Source: Muscardinus avellanarius (Eukaryota > Chordata > Mammalia > Rodentia > Gliridae). Taken from it: a DNA stretch of 64,000 bases. The notes beneath the pieces are model-generated. The model saw only the letters and a program-made list of their open reading frames with translations, was not told where the DNA came from and did not search any database. Both the position numbers and the translations under genes were made by a program. Each line of letters opens with the position of its first letter. Position 1 is the first letter of the stretch. The DNA is taken from assembly GCA_963383645.1 (NCBI GenBank), contig OY726560.1, forward strand, positions 154,255,988 to 154,319,987, written 5' to 3'. Shown one piece after another: positions 45,501 to 57,149 of this stretch.

Positions 45501-45834
45501 ATGCAGCCTGCCCCGAATTGATCAGCATGGATTTCTTGCTGCAGAACAGGCCACTCCTGCAGTGTGGAGGAGAGAGGAAAGGACTGTGTGCATGGCACAG
45601 AAGGGACAAATTGGATTAGTCACGCTCAGGAACCAACAAAACCAAGCCGTGCAGGAGCCTGGCTGGAGCGCTCTAGAAGCCCCGCTAGACTGGCTTGGTG
45701 CTTTGGGAAGGGAAGAGATGGCTGTGTGCTCTAGAGGGTTCTGTGGGGTCAGGCTACGTCAAGGACCTCCTTCTGTTGTGGCCACTGGAGAAGCCAGGAG
45801 TCAAAACGGCAGGGTGGGGGCACTTTCTGGTCCT
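45501..45834. other. Unassigned sequence
   Basis: A frame at 45490-45891 runs through it into the next SINE flank. No domain seen. Confidence 0.4.
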
Positions 45835-45993
45835 AAATGGCACTCACCACATGTTTTTGTGGCCCTGTTTAAAAGTCCCGGGGTAAGCTGAGCATGGTGG
45901 CGTGCACCTGTAACACAAGTACTTGAGAGGCTGAGACAGGAGGATCGTAGGTCTGAGGCCAGCCTCAGCAACTTAGCAAGAGCCTCAGTAACT
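45835..45993 (+). repeat. Left arm of inverted duplication
   Basis: About 50 bp of non-SINE sequence (atggcactcaccacatg, ccctgtttaaaagtccc) plus the first 100 bp of a SINE match the reverse complement of 46757-46904. Confidence 0.85.
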
Positions 45994-46080
45994 TAATAAG
46001 AACCTATTTTAGAATAAAAAAATATTAAAAAGGTCTGGGTATGGCTCAGAGATAGAATACCTCTCAGTTCAATCTCCAGA
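45888..46080 (+). repeat. B1-dID SINE, forward
   Basis: aagctgagcatggtggcgtgc through ggtctgggtatggctcagagatag...ttcaatctccag. Confidence 0.93.
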
Positions 46081-46384
46081 AAAAGTAAATAAATTAAATA
46101 ATTAAAAGTCTCAGGGTTTGGAAACCGAGATGCTGCTGCCTGACGGGTGTATGTAATAACAGAAGCCCTGGCTTCCTGGTGATAATGGCGGGGCTCAAAT
46201 CCGATGCAGAAGTAGCTGGGATCCTCCTTTTGCTACGGCAAAGCCCAACAAGCCTCCACCTTCCCCTCAGTCTGGAGGTGGTGACAGGCTGAACAGGTCA
46301 ACCTTGTGCAGCGCAGGAGAGGAGTTCCTTCTCCTGGACCAGGGCCCCCAGACTCAGCCCTGGCTTATCCACGCAGGCAAGCAT

Positions 46385-46560
46385 GGCCCTCACTGTTCTG
46401 CACCCTCAGAACCTCCCCGCCTCCATTCCTCTGCGTGGGCTGCCCCTCTGCCTGGAATGTCTCGCCCTCCCTTCTTACCCTTCCAACCCAGCCTCAGTGA
46501 CCCCAGCCGTTATCTCTCCCTCCTCCAAGTCCCACGGAGCCTGGCCCATCCCTCCGTGTG
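46385..46560 (+). repeat. L2-type relic
   Basis: Contains gcccctctgcctggaatgtctcgccc, then cccttccaacccagcctcagtgacc, the L2 3' region. Confidence 0.6.
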
Positions 46561-46756
46561 GTGTGTGCCTCCTTCTGGTAGAGTTACTGGTCTGCGTCTG
46601 CAGTCTTCCCTGCTGAGCCAAGAGACAGGAGACCCTGCATCCCTCAGCCTGGCGTCTTCATACCCTGGTGGCCTGGCACATGGCACATGGCGCTCTCGAT
46701 TAGGTTGCTCATTCATTACTTCACCTGTATGGGGGGTGTTGGGTATTCTGAATCTG

Positions 46757-46853
46757 GGCCTTGTTAAGTTGCTGAGGCTGGCTTCAAACCCGTGTTTCTC
46801 CTGTCTCAGCCTCGCGAGTACTGGGATTATAGGTGCGCGCCACCATGCTTGGC
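46757..46853 (-). repeat. Partial B1-dID SINE, reverse
   Basis: Only the B1 half (ccttgttaagttgctgagg...caccatgcttggctt). There is no ID half and no poly(T), so it is not an ordinary retroposed copy. Confidence 0.9.
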
Positions 46854-46902
46854 TTACCTGGGACTTTTTAAACAGGGCTCTGAAAACACGTGGTGAGTGC
46901 CA

Positions 46903-46904
<2 letters not shown>
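46757..46904 (-). repeat. Right arm of inverted duplication
   Basis: The reverse complement reproduces the SINE start at 45888 and its upstream flank (atggcactcaccacgtg, ccctgtttaaaaagtcc). Confidence 0.85.
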
Positions 46905-46937
<33 letters not shown>

Positions 46938-46938
46938 G
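46900..46938. repeat. (ATAA)n microsatellite
   Basis: Tetranucleotide array turning into AAGT variants. Confidence 0.95.
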
Positions 46939-47413
46939 TAAGTAAATAAGCAAGCTGATTTTATGACAGTGGCTGATTTAAGGCCCACCGCCATTGGACA
47001 GCCCTGCAGACCCTACAGCACCTTTATGCTGTTTTGTGAAGGGAGCCCAGGGGACGGATGGGCTGGGCTCAGGTCAGATGGATGACCTTACTTCCCCAGT
47101 AAGGGCAACATGGTGGCACTGGAAGCCAGTCTCCTCACTGCTAATGCCTGGACCAGCTGTCTTCTCACCAGTGCAACTATTAGACACCACCTGAGCGGGT
47201 CCCACTTGAGTCTACAAACACATATCAGCCAGACCAGAAATGGTCATTATTTCATTTTCTCTGTTAAATGTTATTTTATCCTTTCATAGTATCTGCATCC
47301 TGATTCAAGGGGGAACAAATAAATATAGAACTGATGGAAAAGAACCAGAGGTTCCACCCAGTTGGCCCTGCCTCCTGATGCCTCTTGGGTTGGGTTGGTG
47401 GAGCCAGCACCTT
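46939..47413. other. Unassigned sequence
   Basis: Nothing recognised. Confidence 0.45.
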
Positions 47414-47429
47414 CAGAAATTGGGTTTTT

Positions 47430-47613
47430 TTGTGTGGTGGTACTGGGGTTCCTGGAAACCCTTCTACCTCTGGGCTATACTCCCAGACCTATTTTTATAC
47501 TTTTTAAAATTTGGAAACAGGGTCTCTTAAGCCAGCACAGCTGGCTTCGAACCTGCGCAATCCGTCTCTGCCTCACAAGCGCGGGGATTACAAGCGTGCG
47601 CCACTACGCCCGG
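47430..47613 (-). repeat. B1-dID SINE subfamily b, reverse, with TSD
   Basis: Carries the variant ID half (ggttcctggaaacccttc). The target duplication cagaaat(t/a)gggttttt lies at 47414-47429 and 47614-47629, with one mismatch. Confidence 0.96.
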
Positions 47614-47629
47614 CAGAAATAGGGTTTTT

Positions 47630-47869
47630 ATAAAGGAGGCCACAGAGCTTTTGGCAGGTTCATAGAAGCTTCAGGTTCATGATGACAGTGGATGTGGAAG
47701 TGGACATGGAACCTGGTGTGCAGCTAAGGATTAAACAGGAAGGGGGCTCAGAGCCTCTGGCTCAACCTTGGGCTATCTTGCAAAAGGCCTTCTCCTTATG
47801 GGGAAGAAAGTCTGTGGTCTTCATGGGCAGCCTGGCGGGATGGGAGGAGGAGGTGACAAGACCTATATT
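47630..47869. other. Unassigned sequence
   Basis: Possibly the 5' part of the LTR-like relic that follows. Not resolvable by eye. Confidence 0.35.
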
Positions 47870-48210
47870 CTGTCCTGTCTATATGACATCCTAGCTGTCT
47901 TTTTGGATTCTCTGCAGTACCAATTTTTATCTGTAAAATGAGAGATTGGATTAAGTGACCAGTATATGCAACTAAAAGATGGAGTGATATTAATCTTATC
48001 CTCTCTCTCTCTCTTCCCCTCCCCATCCTCCATGATGTGAGGACCACAGCCCATGCATTCTTCTTCTCTTCACCTCCCATCTCCATGCTCTGAGAACCAT
48101 GGTTTCTGGCCTCACATGGACTAAAACCATAAGAAAATAAATCTTTTCTCTAAGTTATGTGGCCAATCTTTTAGATTATAGCTGCAAGAATGCTGATTGG
48201 AATAGAACAC
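47870..48210 (+). repeat. LTR-like relic (MaLR-type?), tentative
   Basis: Contains ctctgagaaccatggtttctgg and ataagaaaataaatcttttctctaagttat followed by attatagctgcaagaatgctgattgg. This is the layout of a mammalian LTR 3' part with an AATAAA signal. CT run at 48001-48015. Confidence 0.35.
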
Positions 48211-48760
48211 AAATCAGTCAAAGGCAGTTTCTCTTATTCTGTGGCCAGGTAAATTTGGCTAGGGGAATCAAAGATATAAGTGAGGGGGGAAAGGAGGGCT
48301 TTGGTACATATGGGAAGGGAAACAGAGGGAGACCCCTTCCCAAACCTGGGGACTAAGGGGAGATGAGACCCCCATGCACTTTCTATCCCCATGGGAAGGC
48401 CTGATCTGCCTTTACCCAGTGTGGTGTCAGATCCACACGGCAGAAATAGGCAGGGTGGGGCATCTGGTGCCATGAGTTTGAGTACAGAAGGGGGATAGGA
48501 AACATGGTTGGAAGAGGAGGGAGACCCCATAAAGAGCCTGGAGGTAGGGGTATAGAAGAGGCCATCTCAGGCCCACCATAGCATTTAGGAACCAAGACCA
48601 GGAGCAATGGGGACATATGGGGCCAGGCGGCAAGATGACCAGGGCCAGGACACCTTGGCCACCCGGCAGTCCCAGCACAAACCCAGTACAGCTCCAGCTC
48701 TGGCTAAGATGCTCTAAATCTGCAGAGAACAAGTTTCAGAGAAACAGAGGCACCAGATAG
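48211..48760. other. Unassigned, purine-rich sequence
   Basis: Possibly internal sequence of the preceding LTR-like relic. I cannot confirm it. Confidence 0.35.
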
Positions 48761-49000
48761 AAATTAGGTTCACACACACTAAGCAGAAGCTACATTTCTT
48801 GCCCACCTGGCTCCCTAATCAGTAGCTTTTGACAGCTCAATTTTTCCAGCAGAGAATTAACTCAGCTCCAAAGCCACCTGCTTTTGGCCACTTGATTGTT
48901 GAGGTAAAGATGGAGATTTCACACACTTGGGCGCACGTACGTGTTCCTTCCCTTTGTTATTTTTTGCAGAAAGAGCCATCCACACTTGCTTAGAGCCTTT
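48761..49000. promoter_or_regulatory. Candidate conserved non-coding block K
   Basis: Repeat-free. Contains gctccctaatcagtagcttttgacagctcaat (TGACAG, a MEIS/TGIF-type core) and agagaattaactcag. Confidence 0.33.
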
Positions 49001-49600
49001 CACAAAGTGTGAAAAATGCTATCATTTGACAATACAAGCTCCAAAGGAGGGATGCTTAAAAATGAGCCCCCCCCAGAGTCTCTCCCATGCTCTCCCATAG
49101 GGTTAGGAGTGGGAGGAGCGGTGAATGACCCCCACCTATATACCCCTTTCCTCTACAGGGCGGCTCTGAAGTGTCTGCCAATAAGAAGAGAGATAGAATG
49201 TCAAAGAATGTACTCACTTATTCCACAAACGCTAAGACTACAGCTGACATTTATTGTGCATGTGCTATGGTTGGACGCATGCTAAGCCCTTTACAAAACT
49301 GGCTCCTTTTGGTCCCTGACGAGCCCCCAGGCTCTGGGCTATAAACTCAACCCTGGTTCAGTCTGGGCCAAGAGCTAAGGATGCGGAAAAGAGTACAACA
49401 GTCTGTTTCCTGCTGAAATTCTAGTTCAACCCCAGAGCTAAGTCTCTGTCCTCACCTCAGGAATCTTGGGTCATGGCATGAATGGAGCTGTCAAGACACA
49501 GAGAGAAAGTGTCCAATTCTGACCGTCAGGAAGGCTTCCTGGAGGATATGATGCCCGAATTACCTCCTCCAGGCGAACAAGAGCTTAAAAGAAGGGCAGT
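49001..49600. other. Unassigned sequence, possible ancient repeat traces
   Basis: gctgacatttattgtgcatgtgctatg and aagccctttacaaaact at about 49240-49300 resemble MIR3/L2 relics. The rest is unassigned. Confidence 0.35.
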
Positions 49601-49789
49601 CCGCACTGTGATCATCTCGTTTCCCACAGATGCACCGGGACCCTCTGACCACACGTAGTTCTCAGATGTGATATTGCCTGGCTGCCCCAGACTTAGCTGA
49701 CTTAGTCCCTCTGTGTAGGGCCCTCTCTCCCCATCCCCTGGTGGATGCGCCCCCCACCCTTCAAGTCTCAGCCAAGCGCCCGCTGTGCT

Positions 49790-50060
49790 GTATTGCTGCT
49801 TTCTGGGTGGACTTAACCACCTCTCTAGCTGGGGATGCTGCGGAATGAGTGAATGCACAGTTACCGAATAGCTTATGATCCGAAAGTGCAATTACACGAC
49901 CCAAAAAGGAATAAAGTGGTGAAGAGGCACTGGGATGAACGAAGACTTCCAGGTGCCTCTGGATCATGGCAGTAAGTGTGTTTAGTTACCTGAGAAAAAG
50001 GGCACTTGGTGCTGCAAGTAACCCAGATTGCAAATGAAACAAAACCAACAATCCAAAGCA
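49790..50060. promoter_or_regulatory. Candidate conserved non-coding block L
   Basis: Repeat-free (gttaccgaatagcttatgatccgaaagtgcaattacacgacc-type context). CpGs are retained in an AT-rich background. Confidence 0.35.
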
Positions 50061-50129
50061 CTGGCTGGCTGGGAAGGAAAGAAAGCACCACGTAGGGTTC
50101 ACTTAGGTCCCCTCTTCAAGTCCAGGGAG

Positions 50130-50868
50130 CCCAATATACACGTGAGGCAGAGAACAAGAACTTGGGGAGATGGGACCACAGACACCAGTGCCAGGACAGC
50201 CACCTCCTTGGGGGGGGGCATGAGCATGGAGGGTCCCAGCGAGGCCCAGCTGGACCTGTCCACCCGCATGGCAACCTCAGGTTGGAATCCCCAGCTCCAA
50301 GCGTCTTGATGTCTCCACCTGGGTGTACCACAAGCTCTTCAAAGTCACACGGTTTCCAGCGGCACCACCTTCTTCAAATTCAGCCTTCTCCCTATTTGGG
50401 CTGGTGACATAGTTGTTTACTCAGATGTGTGGCCAGGTGTCGGAGCATCTTCAAAGCCTCCTCTGATCTCTCCTTTGGTGATGCTCTGAATACCCCTTGC
50501 AGAGTGTCCTCTATTCCCACGGAAGTGCTCCTCGCCAAGCCCCTGTTCGGCTGACCCTGGACCCCTTGGACAGCCTCCAGCTCCATTTCTCTCATCTAGC
50601 CCGTCCTTCTTCCTCCCCAACTCTAGACCAGCCATGAGAATGTCTTCACAGGTTCAAACCTCATCATGTTTTTCTAGTTAAGACATACCAGCAACTCCCA
50701 CTTGGTGTGGGGTAGTGCTCAGCAGTGTGTTTTCCCTGAGCCAACACAAATTTGTCTCTGATAGTTCATCTCAGATGACCCTGGAGCCCACACAGGACTC
50801 CCTGGCCTCGCCCTGCTGGCTTCCTCCTGTCGTCTCCTAGTCCCCATGGCCCTGCACCTGCTTCTTGT
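50130..50868. other. Unassigned sequence
   Basis: No named repeat or gene. G-run of nine at about 50210-50218. Confidence 0.4.
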
Positions 50869-51038
50869 TGTTACTGGGGATTGAACCCAAGAGCATTCTA
50901 CCCCTAAGGTATACCTCCAGCTCTTTTTACTTTTTATTTTGGAACAGGGCCTCAGTGAGTTGCTGAGGCTGGCCTCAAACCTATGATTCTCCTTTCTTAG
51001 TCTCCCATGGAATTACAGATCTAGGCTTCCTGGCATCT
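50869..51038 (-). repeat. B1-dID SINE, reverse (diverged)
   Basis: ttactggggattgaacccaag through tttcttagtctcccatggaattacag, with small deletions. Confidence 0.9.
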
Positions 51039-51094
51039 TTTGGGGTCCAGAAACAGCTCAACGGTGAACAAAGTGGATTCTGTACCCAAACATC

Positions 51095-51275
51095 CTGAAG
51101 TCCACTAACTAGCTGTGCAGCCTGGGCAGCCTGGTGAGCCTCTTGAGTCTCCATGTCCTCATCTGTAAAGTGGACAAAATAATGGTGTCCACTTTGTGAG
51201 GTCCTGTAAGGGATTAAATGTATTTAGGAAAGTCTGGTCCCTAGAACAGCGACAGGTGCTCAGCAAGCGCTCCAA
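51095..51275 (+). repeat. MIR SINE
   Basis: Contains aactagctgtgcagcctgggc, then gtgagcctcttgagtctccatgtcctcatctgtaaagtgg, then a ggtgctcagcaagcgctcc end. An L2-like piece may follow at 51280-51350. Confidence 0.85.
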
Positions 51276-51576
51276 AGTGATGCTTCCCCTCCCCCATGAA
51301 GCCCTCCTTGATGCCCCCACCCAGTGCCCGTTCCTTCTCAGTGTCAATACCATTACAGTGACAGGTTGCAACTTCAACCAGGCAGCCCAGCTCCACCGCC
51401 AGCTTCTTTCTCTCCCACTCAGGAGCTTGTGGATACGCATCTGCTCACCCTTGAATGAGTAGAAAGGGGCGCTGTTGGCTGAGTGCCCGCAAAGGAGGGC
51501 ACTGTGAGTCCTGGAAGGAAAACCCAGCCTCCTGTGTCCTGAAATCTCTCTGCCCTGCCATTGGGATCCATAGGTT

Positions 51577-51753
51577 TTGCTGGACATGGTGGCCAATGCC
51601 TATAATTCCAGTACTTGGGAAGCTGAGAAAGGATGATCACAGGTTTGAGGTCAGCCTCAGCATCTTAGCGAGACCTTGTTTCAAAAAAAAGTAACAATAA
51701 AAAGGGCTGGGGTGTAGCTTGGAGGTAGAATGCCCTGTGTTCAATCTTCAGTG
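51577..51753 (+). repeat. B1-dID SINE, forward, with TSD
   Basis: ttgctggacatggtggccaatgcc through tgtgttcaatcttcag. The target duplication atcca(t/c)aggtt lies at 51566-51576 and 51779-51789, with one mismatch. Confidence 0.94.
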
Positions 51754-51789
51754 TTTTGTTTTGTTGTTTTTTTTTTACATCCACAGGTT

Positions 51790-52520
51790 CAGTGACTGAT
51801 GGTCTCAGGGACTCGCAGCCTGAGTTAGCTTAGGCAACTCCTCCAGGTTCAAACCCCATATTTAGATGGCTGCTGGGCTCAATGCCCTTGTGCAGGCCTC
51901 GCCATGGGTAGGGGCCACACGGAGGCCGGGAGCAGGAGTAAGAGCACTGTCTGTGGAGCCAGGTGTCCTTGGGTTTGCCTCTCAGCATGGCCACATACAG
52001 GAGAGCTGCAGGAGGTGACCCTGAGGCAGAACATGCCACACCCCCAAGGAAAGAACAGAAAGAAGCGACAGAACAGACTCCATTGGTCCTTGGAGCCACA
52101 GCCCGGGCAGCGGTGGGCATGAGGTTGGGTTCTAACTGACACAATTTCCACAAGTGAAATAACCTTAAAGTTAATCTATGTAAAAGACACTCATAGGATG
52201 TGCTGGCCACAGGAAAGGGTCATGGGGCATTGCACTGTTGAGGGCGGGATGCAGAGAAGTAAAATGATTTCATATTTGCCCCCACCTCCTAGAGACTGGT
52301 CAGCCACTCCTGCTTGCGGCTGAGCAGTGCTGTGCTGTTTCGGTTGGCCTGGAGGGGCCTGGAGAACCTGGCCGTTGCCCACTTCGGGAGCACAGAGATC
52401 TCTCCACCTGGCCTGAGGCAACAGGGACTGTGGGCGCACAGCCTGCCCTCGGATGGCCAGGTGGAATGGCCGCCGGCAACCCAAAGTCACCTGGTGCCCG
52501 CAGTGGAGTTCCAGATGTGC
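51790..52520. other. Unassigned sequence
   Basis: No repeat or gene recognised. Frames at 51830-52210 are chance. Confidence 0.4.
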
Positions 52521-53335
52521 TGACTATGTATACAGATGTTCTAAGGACTGTTCTGTGGCTGCCCTGCCAGACAACTGACCAGGCTGCCCAAACGTATCTT
52601 GGTTAACGGCAAAAATGAAGAGAGATTAGCTCTCCCTACCTGCCCCAAATAGAGCAAGGAGGTTAATTATAGTAGAAACGTTGTAAAAAAAAAAAGCATA
52701 ATAAACCTTAAAGCTATTACAGAACAGAAAATTCAATGAAAGATATAGATGAAAGGCCTCTTTCCAAATGTCTAAGTTTCATCCCACTAGTAATCTGCAG
52801 TTTAAAGAACTTTCTTAGTTTAATCAAGAGCTTAAAGTTAAATCTGGAAACCCCTCATACTTCTAGCACGTGATGTCGGTGAAATATCCCTTGACATGGA
52901 AATATAGACAGTTGTTGTTATTTTTTTTTTCTTCCAAAGGGAATCACTGTGAGCCTCCATCCCCGGTTTATTATGCTTTCTGTATCTCTGCTCATTTTTC
53001 ACCAGTATTGCATTAAGTATTGATATTGATTTCTTGTAAATGGGACTGAAATAGATGGTCCACAGTTTTTTGTTATTGTTCGGTGGCACTTGTATGTAAT
53101 TTATTACGGCTGCAGTGGAAGCCGCCCCTCGCCGCCACGGCTTAAATTAAATGTGCCATGCTCCGGCCTCCGCGCGTCACCTACATTTCTCATTTGATAT
53201 CAAAAATTATTATGTACAAAGTTTCTCTTTCCTTCTCTCTCCCCTTCATGAGAGCAGTAAGTGCGCCCTGAGTGTTGTTGTGAAAGTCTGTGTTGCTAAC
53301 TTCCAACATTAGCAGATAATACAATGGAAGGGTGC
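52521..53335. promoter_or_regulatory. Candidate conserved non-coding block M
   Basis: About 800 bp, repeat-free, mostly AT-rich. A compact CpG-retaining core lies at about 53100-53185 (ttacggctgcagtggaagcc, cgccccctcgccgcc-like, cacggcttaaattaaatgtgcc, cctccgcgcgtcacc) flanked by AT-rich motifs (gaggttaattatagtag, tatgtaatttattacgg). Strongest regulatory candidate in the second half. No frame or splice signals. Confidence 0.5.
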
Positions 53336-53860
53336 CGTGTCCTCCTGCAGCCGGTTCTGCTCGGTCTGGGAGGCTGGGCAGGCAGGAGGCCTGGGGACGT
53401 GGCCAGGGGTCTCCCCACCCAGCTGAGGGACCACGGGCCAGTCCTGTTCCCTCCCCGGCTGTGGTTTGTGGAGTCCACCCATGGGCTCCCATGTGCAGGG
53501 CTCTGATGAGGTGTGCAGCTCAGGGTCTGGGACTAAGGCGCCCTTTGCCAGAGTTAGCTGGGATGGTGGGATGGCCCTTGTGTGGCCCCTGGCTCAGCCA
53601 ATGGCATCTCCTGAAGGCAAAGCAATGTGCATTTTGCCTGGGATCCAGCAGCCTGGGTGTCCCATCCAAGGTGGCCTTGCCAGCCAGGGAGCGGAAGTGA
53701 ATTGAAGAAGCCCCAACCTCAACAGGAGAGGGCAATGTAGGGAAAGACTCCTGGGGAAGAAGGAAGGGAGGAAGGGAAGAAGGAGAAAGGAAGGAAGGAA
53801 GGGTGTGGGAGATGCCAGGGGTCACCACCACTGGGGGGACAAGATGGGCCTAGCATTACC
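53336..53860. other. Unassigned sequence with GA-rich tract
   Basis: Purine tract at about 53755-53805. Frames at 53332-53705 are GC-driven and lack domains. Confidence 0.4.
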
Positions 53861-53873
53861 ATGCATGCATGCA

Positions 53874-53912
<39 letters not shown>
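53861..53912. repeat. (CATG)n-(TG)n microsatellite
   Basis: Alternating purine-pyrimidine throughout. Confidence 0.96.
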
Positions 53913-53914
<2 letters not shown>

Positions 53915-54470
53915 GCACTTGAGTGTGGGCATCTTTATCCTGAGACATCCCCAGCAAAAGGCAGGTCCGAGTGGCATCTGCTTAGACCTGACAGATTTTG
54001 CCTACGTGGCTTGTACTCCAAGCGATCCCCGTTAGGTGTGAAGGTTTCTGCTCAAGACAACCCACAGAGCGCCTCACAGGAGCCTCAGGTCCCCTCCCCT
54101 CCTCTGCTGCCTCAGAGCTCTGCATTCAGCCTGGGGCACAACGGTGTCTGCTAATTACATTTTCATTTCTGTTGATAATGGGACCCAGGGCCGGTCCCTG
54201 AAGCAGACACACACCTTTTGTGGCGATCATCTCGGTGCTGTCTGTGAATTAGGCCTGATCGCTGCATGAAGGGCCCTTCTCGAGTTTCCCTCTTACTGAC
54301 GGCTCTTCATTCTTCCTCTAACCACTTTCAATAGGTCAGCTGCCTTTCATTCTTTCTGGCCCCAGGCCTTTTTCGAAGGCCAATCTGCTTTTGCGAAACC
54401 TGGAGCCAGTACTCAAGCCTGAAACTCTTTCTGGAAGCATGCAGGCCTCTTCCAGCTCAGCCCCTGGGGC
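53913..54470. other. Unassigned sequence
   Basis: Nothing recognised. Confidence 0.45.
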
Positions 54471-54611
54471 ATTTTGCCAGCTGTTTTTTTAAACCCAGTT
54501 ATTATTAAAGATTAAATTATATAGATTACAATTAAATAAATTATATCAAAACCAAAAGAAACAAATATTCAAAATTCATAATTTGCTAATTGTTTTATAA
54601 TGTGCTGTTAT
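54471..54611. promoter_or_regulatory. Candidate conserved non-coding block N
   Basis: Short, strongly AT-rich repeat-free stretch (gattaaattatatagattacaattaaataaattat-type) just upstream of the hAT MITE. Confidence 0.3.
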
Positions 54612-54845
54612 TACCTGGGTCAGAGGTCGGCAAATATTTTCTGCAAAAGCACAGATGGCAAATATTTTAGACTTTGCTGGCCTTCCAGTCTCTGCAGCAC
54701 TACTTTGCTGAGCTGCTCTAAGGTAGCAGCTGCCTTAGCCCATGACTCAATGAGTGGGCGCGGCTGCTGCCAATAAAACTTTATTTATAAAGCAGGCAGC
54801 CTAGGCCCAGTTGTGGGCTCCTGACCTATGCTTCTGAGGTTATTG
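54612..54845 (+). mobile_element. hAT-type MITE, second copy
   Basis: Contains gtcagaggtcggcaaatatt, then ggcaaatattttagactttgctggcc, then gagtgggcgcggctgctgcc, then aataaaactttatttataaagcagg and a gggctcctgacctatg end. Confidence 0.85.
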
Positions 54846-55054
54846 CCTGTAAGTGTCTGCCTGGTGAAAACACTAACAATGTGTGTTATCACTCATCTCT
54901 TTCCTGTTCTTGCTCTCACAATCTCTCATTGGGAACTCCAAGTTAGCCATGGTGGGGACGTTTACACCATAGGAACTGGCAACCACTAATAATCGAGGGA
55001 CTTTTCTCAGAGGCCTGGAGGGACACTCCCCAGCACCGTGCTGGGCACCTTGGA

Positions 55055-55215
55055 GCCCCAGCTCCTCACTGGATCAGCTGATGGCCTCAGGCACACTATT
55101 TAACTCTGTGGGCCTCAGCTGCCTGGTATGAAGCTAGAGCTCACACCTACCCTGGAGGGCTGGTGGGGGACACAGGAACAATTCGTGGAAAGCACAGAAC
55201 ACCGATCCTGGTTTC
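55055..55215 (+). repeat. MIR-type relic
   Basis: Contains cacactatttaactctgtgggcctcagctgcc, then tacc-tggagggctgg, then gtggaaagcacagaac. Confidence 0.6.
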
Positions 55216-56329
55216 AGGGATATTTGCTATCGAATTAGCCACAGGTTCTAGCTTCAGGAGTATCTCAAGATCCTGGACCTGAAGGCTTAGGTCTAACTGT
55301 ATGACAAAAGAGAAAGTAGCCAAATACGAATTAGAAAGAGAAGCCTGATCAGTCACTCTAGCGAGGACCTCGGCTCAGCTACTGCTCGGCCGCCTCGCCC
55401 TGTCCTGGTGCCTGCCCACGTTCCCAGCTGCTCTGCCATGCTCACTGCCAGCTCTCCTCCCGGCTCAGTGGCACCTGTGTGCCCATCCTGGCCGCCTCCT
55501 CTAGGACTCCCATCCTCCCCGTCTTGGGACCCAGCTAGCAGGGCAGTGGGTAGTTTTTCCTATCACTGCCGAGCAGATCTTTCAACCCAAGGGCCCCCGT
55601 CCCTGCAGGCCCGCCCGGCCTGCCCGGGGCTTGCCACGCACTCACCCTTGTATCGATCACGCCTGTCGGTTTCTATAGATCATGGAGCTTTGACGTCTTA
55701 GGGAACCTTGTTGGCCACCAAGAGGTTGACTCTCCCAGGGTTAGCAATTTCTAGAGATGGAAAATGACATGCCCTGAGCCTGCGGCTCATACACAGACCA
55801 ACCAATCCTGAGCCATGGCCCCCAGCACCTTCTTTATACAATGCACCCACCAAGCCACCAATGACCCTGCTCCGAATCACCCCAGGGCCAGGTACCAAAC
55901 AGCTAGATGCCTCCCACAAAGCTCAGAGCCCCCCACTTATTCAAGTTAGCCAGTCCCAAGTTATTCACCTTGCCCTGCCTTGGATTCCCCTGTCCACCTC
56001 AATAAAGGCACCTGTGCTTTCTTGACCCTTCTGTGGGGCTGGACAGGGTGGCCTGTCGCTTCCCCTTGGGACTATAGCACATACCATTTTCAATTCCAAT
56101 GACCTCTTCCTGCGGCCATTCAGTCGCCTCAGTAGATGAACTCCTAGGGACAAGCATAAACACCGCGTTATCTCTGAAGCCGCTTGTCGCCTTCACCTGG
56201 TCCCAAGTACATTGGGCCCTGTCTGCTCCAGTCACACCAAGGTCCTGCCTCAGGCCCTTGATGCCTGCCAGCCCCAGGCTAGACTGCGCTTGCCCCAGGC
56301 GGGATCAGGCCTCTGCCCTCTGCCCTCGG
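55216..56329. other. Unassigned sequence
   Basis: No repeat or gene that I can support. Overlapping frames on both strands. Confidence 0.4.
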
Positions 56330-56480
56330 CCACATCAGGTTCCTGCTCCTTGATGCTCTAAGGGAGGTCTTCCCCGAGTACCCTGAAAAAGCACATCGCT
56401 CCGCACTCACCTGGCTCTCTAGCCTGCTTTGTTTTTCTCTGTTTCCTACTGACAGCTGCCATAATGCACACTTCTTTCTG
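56330..56480 (+). repeat. L2-type relic
   Basis: Contains ctctaagggaggtcttccccgagtaccc, then ctagcctgctttgtttttctctg, resembling the L2 3' portion. Confidence 0.5.
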
Positions 56481-56639
56481 CCCCTCTTGGTTCAGCACCA
56501 GCCCCCCCAGGGCAGGGGGCATTGAGTTAGGCAGGATGTCCGTGGAGCGACAGCCCTGGGTGTGCTGGGCAGAGAGCACTGGGAACAGAGAGGCTGGGGT
56601 GGCGGCTGCTCTGTTTGGACTGGCTGCAGCCCCTCTCCA

Positions 56640-56960
56640 GCCTTGGTTACTGCCCTGGTTCCTCGGCGACCTGCTCCTTGCCCAGGACCTTTGCACATGC
56701 AGTTCCCTCTCTAGGAACCCTCAGAGGCCAGAGAAGCCTGCCCCGATCCCCTGAGCCCATCAGTCCCCTCTGCCCCTCCTCCATGCCCGGACTTTTCTTT
56801 GCTCATGTATTCTATGTTACAGTGGGAGGGAGTTTTGTTTGGTGAGGATTTGAGGATCATTGCTCCTCCTCCCCGGATGGACGGTCAAGGAAAGTGAGGT
56901 CCATTGGATATCCAGGTCCCTGGCACACAGCGGGCACTTGGCAGCAGAGCCCGACTGAGG
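56640..56960 (+). repeat. L2-type relic
   Basis: Contains ctccttgcccaggacctttgcacatgcagttccctctctagg, then ctttgctcatgtattctatg, then aggtccctggcacacagcgggcac. This is the L2 order with the 3' lcc-tggcacac motif. Confidence 0.62.
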
Positions 56961-57149
56961 CCCAGCTTGTGCGTTGCATATATATCAGGTATTATGGGAT
57001 ACCAGGTAGGTGCAGGAGGGGGCCTGTGGAAGGGTGGGAGCAAAGCCACCCGGTCTCTTCTCCAAAAGCCCGAGGGTCGGGCAGTACTCCGGGCTTATGG
57101 GTGTTCCGTGCCGGGGGTGGAATGGGCTCTGCCGCTCCTTTTCATTGAC

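Noticed and set aside
46304..46909. 201-codon plus-strand frame
   Set aside because: Crosses an L2 relic and a reverse partial SINE (its C-terminus translates SINE sequence). Not a gene.
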